Assembly (NCBI GenBank): GCA_020719105.1
Contig: DYQV01000072.1
Coordinates: 1 to 9,839 of the forward strand
Length of the DNA stretch: 9,839 nt
Direction of reading: 5' to 3'
Source: Rikenella microfusus
Lineage (GTDB): Bacteria > Bacteroidota > Bacteroidia > Bacteroidales > SZUA-534
Shown here: positions 5,971-9,839 of the stretch, in pieces
Position numbering within the stretch: position 1 is the stretch's first letter
Layout of the letters: each line of letters opens with the position of its first letter
Translations under genes and position numbers: made by a program
The notes under the pieces: model-generated
Database searches by the model: none
The model's input: only the letters and a program-made list of their open reading frames with translations
Told to the model about the DNA's origin: nothing

Positions 5971-6024
5971 ACCGGAAGGTTGCCTAAACAGCGACGGCAA
6001 TCAAATATGGTGAAAAATTCCGGT
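5971..6024. promoter_or_regulatory. Nested inverted repeats upstream of the permease gene
   Basis: ACCGGAA (5971-5977) pairs with TTCCGGT (6018-6024), and inside them TTGCC (5980-5984) pairs with GGCAA (5996-6000). In the minus-strand message this would fold in the leader about 30-80 nt before the permease ATG. It could be an operator, a leader structure or a weak attenuator; no T-run follows on the minus strand. Only the complementarity is seen directly. Confidence 0.35.
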
Positions 6025-6049
6025 CAATATTTTATGGATGTACTCGGTG

Positions 6050-6517
6050 TTATTTTTTTTCGTTTACAAAAGGGATTTCATCTAAAACCTGAATCCTGAT
6101 CTCTGTAAGAATATAGTTTTCAATCTGGTAAAACTGGGTAGCTACTATTCCGTCTGTTACATTTTTAACTTTTCCATAATAGGTTTTAATAAGGCCATCG
6201 GTTTTTGTTTGCAAATCCATAACCTTTGTGGTCCAAGCATCGGCCTGTTCACTAGTCAAGGTTTTGTATTGAGTGGCGTATTGGTTTAACAGCTCAATTC
6301 GAACTTTACCCAACTCTTTCCGTTGTGTTTCGTATTCGTCATACAGTTTCCAGAAAGCAACTTTTTGAGTTTCGGACAGTTTAACAAATTCAGCAACAGC
6401 TTCTTTTTTGTCCATGCCAAATGCTGCTTGTAATAAGTCCACTTCCTCTTGGTTCGATTGTGCTTTTGCATACGATACCGAAAACAATACTAATGCGATT
6501 AATAAGTACTTTTTCAT
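6050..6517 (-). CDS. Exported helical protein of unknown function (conserved in Bacteroidota)
   Basis: The protein has 155 aa with signal peptide MKKYLLIALVLFSVSYAKA cleaved before Gln20. The mature part is almost all helix and charged: KLSETQKVAFWKLYDEYETQ, then ERKELG-like ELGKVRIELLNQYA, LTSEQADAW, LIKTYYGKV, and the closing QFYQIENYI and LDEIPFV. I recognise this arrangement from uncharacterised Bacteroidota periplasmic proteins. The heptad-like helices and the L-T/S-E-x-Q-x motifs recall Spy/CpxP (LTXXQ) stress chaperones, but the resemblance is loose. It is the first gene before the permease on the same strand, which may mean shared transcription. Confidence 0.75.
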   Translation of the reverse strand: MKKYLLIALVLFSVSYAKAQSNQEEVDLLQAAFGMDKKEAVAEFVKLSETQKVAFWKLYDEYETQRKELGKVRIELLNQYATQYKTLTSEQADAWTTKVMDLQTKTDGLIKTYYGKVKNVTDGIVATQFYQIENYILTEIRIQVLDEIPFVNEKK

Positions 6518-6552
6518 GATTTAACATTTTAATTTTTAGTTACTAATTTGAA

Positions 6553-6560
6553 TAAAGTTA
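6553..6560 (-). promoter_or_regulatory. Weak -7 box candidate for the helical-protein gene
   Basis: The minus strand reads TAACTTTA, seven of eight consensus-relevant positions allowing one mismatch to TAnnTTTG, about 36 bp before the ATG. A T-rich tract lies upstream of it but no clear TTTG -33 element is seen. Confidence 0.28.
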
Positions 6561-6602
6561 CAATAAAAAAATAAAAATACTGCAAGGGTAAGTCAGGGGC
6601 AA

Positions 6603-6618
6603 TACTTATTAATAAGTA
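6603..6618. promoter_or_regulatory. Perfect 16-bp palindrome
   Basis: TACTTATTAATAAGTA is fully self-complementary without a spacer. It lies about 86 bp upstream of the minus-strand gene start and 255 bp upstream of the LuxR-type start. A dimeric regulator site is possible; in AT-rich DNA chance is also possible. Confidence 0.35.
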
Positions 6619-6783
6619 ATTGTTTGAAATGCTAATTTCGGATTAAATGATAAACTAGGAAATATCCCTGGTGCTTAGAATGTTAAATGGGTTCAATTTT
6701 AGTCTTTTGCAAATTTTTTTCCCTGTATCGATGAAGTTTATTTTAATTTTCCAAATCCAGGATTCATTCTATAAACCTTTTAA

Positions 6784-6807
6784 ATTACAACCTTCCAAAA
6801 TTGTAAT
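6784..6807. promoter_or_regulatory. Dyad upstream of the LuxR-type gene promoter
   Basis: ATTACAA (6784-6790) and TTGTAAT (6801-6807) form a 7-bp inverted repeat with 10 bp between, centred about 35 bp before the candidate -7 box. Its spacing and place suit a dimeric activator or autoregulation site, but no binding protein can be named. Confidence 0.4.
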
Positions 6808-6811
6808 CAAT

Positions 6812-6841
6812 AGTTTGCAGTATTTTTTTTTAAGTTTGCAG
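6812..6841 (+). promoter_or_regulatory. Promoter with 21-bp-spaced direct repeat for the LuxR-type gene
   Basis: TAAGTTTG (6831-6838) matches the TAnnTTTG -7 consensus exactly and predicts a leader of about 30 nt. AGTTTGCAG occurs twice, at 6812-6820 and 6833-6841, exactly 21 bp apart (two helical turns). The second copy overlaps the -7 box, so the pair could be an operator as well as promoter. The upstream TTTG (6814-6817) is somewhat close for a -33 element. Confidence 0.45.
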
Positions 6842-6873
6842 ATACATTAAAGCAAATATAAAGAGTAAATCTA

Positions 6874-7629
6874 ATGTCTGGCAATCAAAATTATCAATTG
6901 TTTTTTGATTTTATAAAAGCTTATTCCCCAAGTGCCTTTCAAGGAATAAATCCAAATGATGCGCTGATGGAGGAGCTTGAGGAAAGGATGAAAATTAACA
7001 ATCAATTCCTTTTTGTGGCTGATATGATGGAATTAAGAATACTTTTTACCAGTAAAAACAGCAAAGAAATGATTGGGATTTTGCCCGAAGATGTTCGATT
7101 TTCACATTTTATGAACTTCACACACCCAGATGATCGGCAACGGCTCATTTTAGGTAGGACAAAATTAATTAAGAGCGCCAACGATATGTTTATTGCTAGA
7201 AAAGGAGATTTGTTTTTATCGGCTAATTTAAAGATGTTAAATTCCGAAGGAACCTATTCTAATTTTTTAATTCAGAACTATTTATATTATACCGAAATTC
7301 CCAATAAGACTGTTTTTTATTTAAAACTCCACACCAAAATTGATTGGTACAAAAACAATGGACAAGGTTTTCATTATTATGTGGGAAACGATTTGTCCAA
7401 TTTCAGATATCCTGACCAAGAATTGATGCAAAAGGGAAGTATTTTCAGTAATCGGGAGTTTGAAATTATTCAACTGGTGGCTTTAGGCTTCAACAGTGAA
7501 CAAATTGCAGAAAAACTATTCCTGAGTTTACATACGGTGAACACACACCGACATAATATACTCAAAAAGAGCGAAAAGTCCCATTTCTCAGCTCTAATAT
7601 TTGAATTACGGGAAAATGGACTGCTTTAA
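6874..7629 (+). CDS. LuxR-type transcriptional regulator with PAS-like N-terminal domain
   Basis: The protein has 251 aa. Residues 190-248 form a LuxR/GerE helix-turn-helix: FSNREFEIIQLVALGFNSEQ, then IAEKLFLSLHTVNTHRHNIL, with the standard E-x-Q-L-V, G-x-x-S-x-x-I-A and TVxxHxxxI pattern. The N-terminal 150 residues resemble a PAS fold: NQFLFVADMMELRILFTSKN, IGILPEDV, FMNFTHPDDRQRL (the usual end-of-PAS HPDD block). They lack a receiver Asp pocket, so it is not a classical response regulator; it may sense a small ligand or a protein partner. No signal peptide, so cytoplasmic. PAS-LuxR stand-alone regulators of this design are common in Bacteroidota. Its target is unknown; it is divergent from the helical-protein/permease pair and may control either that pair or itself. 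Confidence 0.88.
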   Translation: MSGNQNYQLFFDFIKAYSPSAFQGINPNDALMEELEERMKINNQFLFVADMMELRILFTSKNSKEMIGILPEDVRFSHFMNFTHPDDRQRLILGRTKLIKSANDMFIARKGDLFLSANLKMLNSEGTYSNFLIQNYLYYTEIPNKTVFYLKLHTKIDWYKNNGQGFHYYVGNDLSNFRYPDQELMQKGSIFSNREFEIIQLVALGFNSEQIAEKLFLSLHTVNTHRHNILKKSEKSHFSALIFELRENGLL

Positions 7630-7749
7630 TTGCGGATTCAACTTGATTTCGGAATTGAAATTGGCTTCGCTGAGCTCACCTTTGAATCGATTGACGATTT
7701 CGGAATAAAGGTTTGTTTTGTCCGCAATCATAAATCATAAATCCGAAAT
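7629..7749. repeat. Cluster of short ATTGCGGA/ATTTCGGA repeats
   Basis: ATTGCGGA (7629-7636) is inverted at 7721-7728 (TCCGCAAT). GATTTCGGAAT occurs twice in the same direction (7645-7655 and 7696-7706), and TCCGAAAT lies at 7742-7749. The cluster fills the space between the convergent LuxR-type and beta-barrel genes and may act in ending both messages. The same words recur at 8639-8670 on the other side of the beta-barrel gene. Confidence 0.55.
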
Positions 7750-7751
7750 TC

Positions 7752-8576
7752 TTAAAAATGATATCCCAACTGTACGCTGTATCGGAACGATGTTGATAAT
7801 ACCATATTTGATCCCGAATACGAATAGGGCTCTCCTCTATAAAGAAAACCAAGAGCTGGAAACCGTTCCAACAGTTTTGTGGCTAATTCTTCATCCATTT
7901 GATCCAGAAATCCTTGATTATCCATCCCTGTTAATTCAATGTTTCTGGAATAGAGGGTTATTGCCGGACCAAACATTAGCAAGTCAACCGAAAACCGTTT
8001 CCAGAAAATAAATTGATATCCAATTTTACATCCCAGATTGGTCATGCTTGCTTTTACGCTCAACGAACCAGGTTCTCCTACTTGCTCATCTAACGTAGTA
8101 AACATATTTTTAGTGGATGTCCCGTTATACGAGAGATACCCACCAATATACAACCCATCGGGTGCCGGACGTGTATTCCTTTTAATTAAGTAATACCGGT
8201 AATCAACAGCCACGTTTATCCCACTGCATGAATAATCTGTTATCTTAAAGGTATTAATGAGCGTATCATTTAAAACCTGTGGAAAAACAAGATAACCTAA
8301 CTGAAATGAAATGGAGTTATTTTTCTTTAAAAGCCTTTCATAACTGAAAGTTACATTCTCAGGTCGTTCCCACATCCACATGGGAGTTGGGTTAAACTTG
8401 ATAACATTCCAATGGTAGGGGGCAAGTACTGCGGTTTTCTCACTATTGACAGATTTTGAAATGCTGTCGTTGGCATTTGCGATGGTATCATTTCTTTCAG
8501 CTGCCATTAATCCACCCCAAGACAGAAGATTAAAAGCAGTTACCATTAAGATACAAAACAAATAGTTAGTTTTCAT
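7752..8576 (-). CDS. Outer-membrane beta-barrel protein of unknown function
   Basis: The product has 274 aa with signal peptide MKTNYLFCILMVTAFNLLSW and a likely cleavage near MAA-ERND. A short Asn/Ser/Asp-rich linker follows. The remainder alternates amphipathic strands (FSYERLLKKNNSISFQLGYL, VAVDYRYYLI, GLYIGGYLSYNG, LGCKIGYQFIFWKRFSVDLL) and ends in VQLGYHF, with the terminal Phe expected for outer-membrane barrels. The layout resembles small DUF3575-type barrels (a strand, a YRYYL-type strand, a GPAI strand), but I cannot confirm the family. It is transcribed alone, facing the LuxR-type gene, and is flanked on both sides by short repeats. Confidence 0.75.
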   Translation of the reverse strand: MKTNYLFCILMVTAFNLLSWGGLMAAERNDTIANANDSISKSVNSEKTAVLAPYHWNVIKFNPTPMWMWERPENVTFSYERLLKKNNSISFQLGYLVFPQVLNDTLINTFKITDYSCSGINVAVDYRYYLIKRNTRPAPDGLYIGGYLSYNGTSTKNMFTTLDEQVGEPGSLSVKASMTNLGCKIGYQFIFWKRFSVDLLMFGPAITLYSRNIELTGMDNQGFLDQMDEELATKLLERFPALGFLYRGEPYSYSGSNMVLSTSFRYSVQLGYHF

Positions 8577-8638
8577 ATTTTATGCTTTATTGTATTCATG
8601 TAGTAATTAGCTCATTCTTTAAATTTTGGATTCCTTTG

Positions 8639-8670
8639 ATTGCGGACTTAGGGTATGCTCAATCCGAAAT
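8639..8670. repeat. Short ATTGCGGA and TCCGAAAT repeats upstream of the barrel gene
   Basis: ATTGCGGA (8639-8646) and TCCGAAAT (8663-8670) match words found at 7629-7749 downstream of the same gene. The two are in the 166-bp space between the beta-barrel gene start and the end of the DUF1207 gene. Degenerate repeats of this kind are scattered in some Bacteroidota intergenic regions; no function is known to me. Confidence 0.45.
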
Positions 8671-8742
8671 CTGAAATTATTTCCAATTCTCAATCGGCCA
8701 TCAGTATACCGATATATTCACTCATGATATCTAATGAATTAT

Positions 8743-9738
8743 TTATATAAAAGCAACAACTGAATATCCAATAAAATTATAATATCCGTTCCGGAATTGT
8801 CCGTGTGGATTTAGTCCGCTGTAAAATCTCAAATAGTTGCCCACCGATTTAATAGCACCCGCTTTTTTTGGAACGTAATCGTATCCTAAATAAGCATTAT
8901 AGCACAATACACGGGGTGATTTATTTGGATTGCTGTATTCGTACTTAACACGGTTTCTTAATTCGAATGATATGCTAGGATTCCAGGTTTTACTAGCCAT
9001 GAAACCTTCGGTTTTACGGTAATTAAGTTCTAAATAAAATTCAGCCCAGCGTTGGCTTGGATAAAACGCTGTATCGGCAAGTATTTCGTTTTCAAAATAT
9101 TTGTAATATCCAACATTTGGTCGAATAAGCCCCATAAATCCAAACTTGCACGAAAGTAAGTTTCCTTGCAGTGTATCCGGATCGTTCAATGTTAAACCCA
9201 ACTCATAATATTCATACGACACATTTACCCGATAAAAATTATCAATGTTTTGTTCTCCATACATAGTAATTTCATCGCCCAGATGGGTACTTTCGTGTGC
9301 AAAAGGAGTTACTTTATACGAAATATTTTTTATGTATGGATTATTCAAATAACTGATTCCGGTAAATGAGAGACCAAAACGATAATCGTTATTTATTATG
9401 GGCGATGTGGTTTTCTCGAAAGGAGCCCAAACCATGTGTATACTTACCGGGAACGACATGGCCCATTAATAGTTGGGTTTCTCTCCATACAATATCGGCA
9501 AATCAACTCCCAGATGAATTTCATTCAACACTATTTTCCGGTTATTTCCATTGGGTAATTTACTTACAGTACTGCCAATTGAAATATTATTCAGTGTACT
9601 ACTGATTTCAGAAACAAAGGGTTTATAAAATGTACGGTTGGTAAAAGCTGAAAAATCACTATCCTTTTCGTTTTGCGTAAAACCCATTTCAATAAAGGAG
9701 AAGAGGATGAATAAACAGATTAAGTGTTGTTTTTTCAT
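8743..9738 (-). pseudogene. DUF1207-family exported protein interrupted by one in-frame stop
   Basis: Read from 9738, the frame encodes signal peptide MKKQHLICLFILFSFIEMGFTQ and continues to LNEIHLGVDLPILYGEKPNY. It then hits TAA at 9466-9468 and continues in the same frame as WAMSFPVSIHMVW to a final stop at 8743-8745. Both halves belong together: NEIHLGVD...ILYGE before and SFPVSIHMVWAPFE, NDYRFGLSF, FAHESTHLGDE after are DUF1207 wording, and the total of about 331 codons suits the family. An internal ATG (9459) sits 6 bp after the stop, but a product from it would lack a signal peptide. So the gene is either inactivated by a recent nonsense change or read through, or the base is a sequencing error. 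The ATG at 9759 would add seven residues before the signal and was not used. Function of DUF1207 is unknown; members are predicted outer-membrane or periplasmic proteins. Confidence 0.82.
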
Positions 9739-9771
9739 TAGAAAAATAGTTATTGTCAATGGTGGATTGAA

Positions 9772-9839
9772 TCAAAGTTTACTTAAATACTTGCTTTTCA
9801 ACGCCACAAACTCGGCATCGGTTATTATTTTGGCATCCA
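9772..9839 (-). CDS. Partial gene, SHOCT-like C-terminus
   Basis: The minus strand entering at the window edge is open for 22 codons and ends in TGA (9772-9774). The text DAKIITDAEFVALKSKYL fits the short C-terminal SHOCT pattern (G-x-I-T-x-x-E-F-x-x-L-K-x-x-L). SHOCT tails occur at the ends of many otherwise unrelated small proteins, so the main part of the product is unknown. It stops 33 bp before the DUF1207 start on the same strand, which suggests an operon. Confidence 0.55.
   Translation of the reverse strand, partial: DAKIITDAEFVALKSKYLSKL

Larger units (their letters stand above)
6518..6873. other. Divergent intergenic region, 356 bp
   Basis: This stretch separates the minus-strand helical-protein gene from the plus-strand LuxR-type gene. 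No reading frame with coding character was found. It holds candidate promoters at each end, a 16-bp perfect palindrome (6603-6618), a 7-bp dyad (6784-6807) and a 9-bp direct repeat (6812-6820 and 6833-6841), described in their own entries. The middle part (6620-6780) is AT-rich and shows nothing further. Confidence 0.6.

Noticed and set aside
4865..7629. Quorum-sensing locus formed by AI-2E permease and LuxR-type regulator
   Set aside because: The permease family has many substrates, there is no synthase, and the regulator carries a PAS-like rather than an acyl-homoserine-lactone-binding domain; adjacency alone is not enough.
7718..8011. Plus-strand open frame of 97 codons
   Set aside because: It is antisense to the 3' part of the beta-barrel gene, which has a signal peptide, strand pattern and terminal Phe.
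9366..9605. Plus-strand open frame of 79 codons
   Set aside because: It lies antisense to the DUF1207 gene around the stop codon and has no recognisable protein features.

Overview
The window looks like a chromosomal stretch from a Bacteroidota bacterium. The supporting signs are an AT-rich sequence, almost no Shine-Dalgarno motifs before start codons, candidate -7 boxes of the TAnnTTTG type, many exported proteins of families typical of this phylum, and an IS30-type transposase remnant with close Bacteroidota-like wording. The genus cannot be set from this sequence alone.

Layout. Positions 1-435 hold no gene but contain four strong hairpins in a row, at least two of them belonging to a dispersed repeat family that recurs at 4775-4822. 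At 436-769 lies a wrecked IS30 transposase: a large internal deletion, a lost catalytic Glu and a frameshift. A minus-strand NTF2-like (SnoaL/DUF4440-type) lipoprotein follows (819-1307). Three plus-strand genes for exported proteins come next: an Asn/Ser/Gly-rich secreted protein with a conserved N-terminal domain (1482-2660), an SH3b-domain protein (2778-3311) and a DcaP-like porin (3348-4619). The last two are 36 bp apart and probably co-transcribed. The porin faces the minus-strand tail of a truncated gene (4620-4774), which stops at a perfect 18-bp-stem hairpin.

The middle holds a minus-strand pair: a helical periplasmic protein (6050-6517) followed by an AI-2E family (PerM/UPF0118) permease (4865-5941). 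A 356-bp divergent intergenic region with several dyads and a 9-bp direct repeat separates them from a LuxR-type regulator with a PAS-like N-terminal half (6874-7629).

The right part is minus-strand: an outer-membrane beta-barrel protein (7752-8576) bracketed by short ATTGCGGA/TCCGAAAT-type repeats, then a DUF1207-family protein (8743-9738) split by one in-frame stop codon, and finally the C-terminal tail of a gene with a SHOCT-like end, cut by the window edge.

The genes are mostly cell-envelope functions and do not form a recognisable pathway. I see no CRISPR array, rRNA or tRNA, and no convincing defence system. The most interesting structure is the hairpin repeat family, with a copy carrying a 21-nt insert in one arm, and the stop-split DUF1207 gene. 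A speculative extra is that inverted repeats at 254-286 and 1445-1471 may bracket the IS30 remnant together with the lipoprotein gene.
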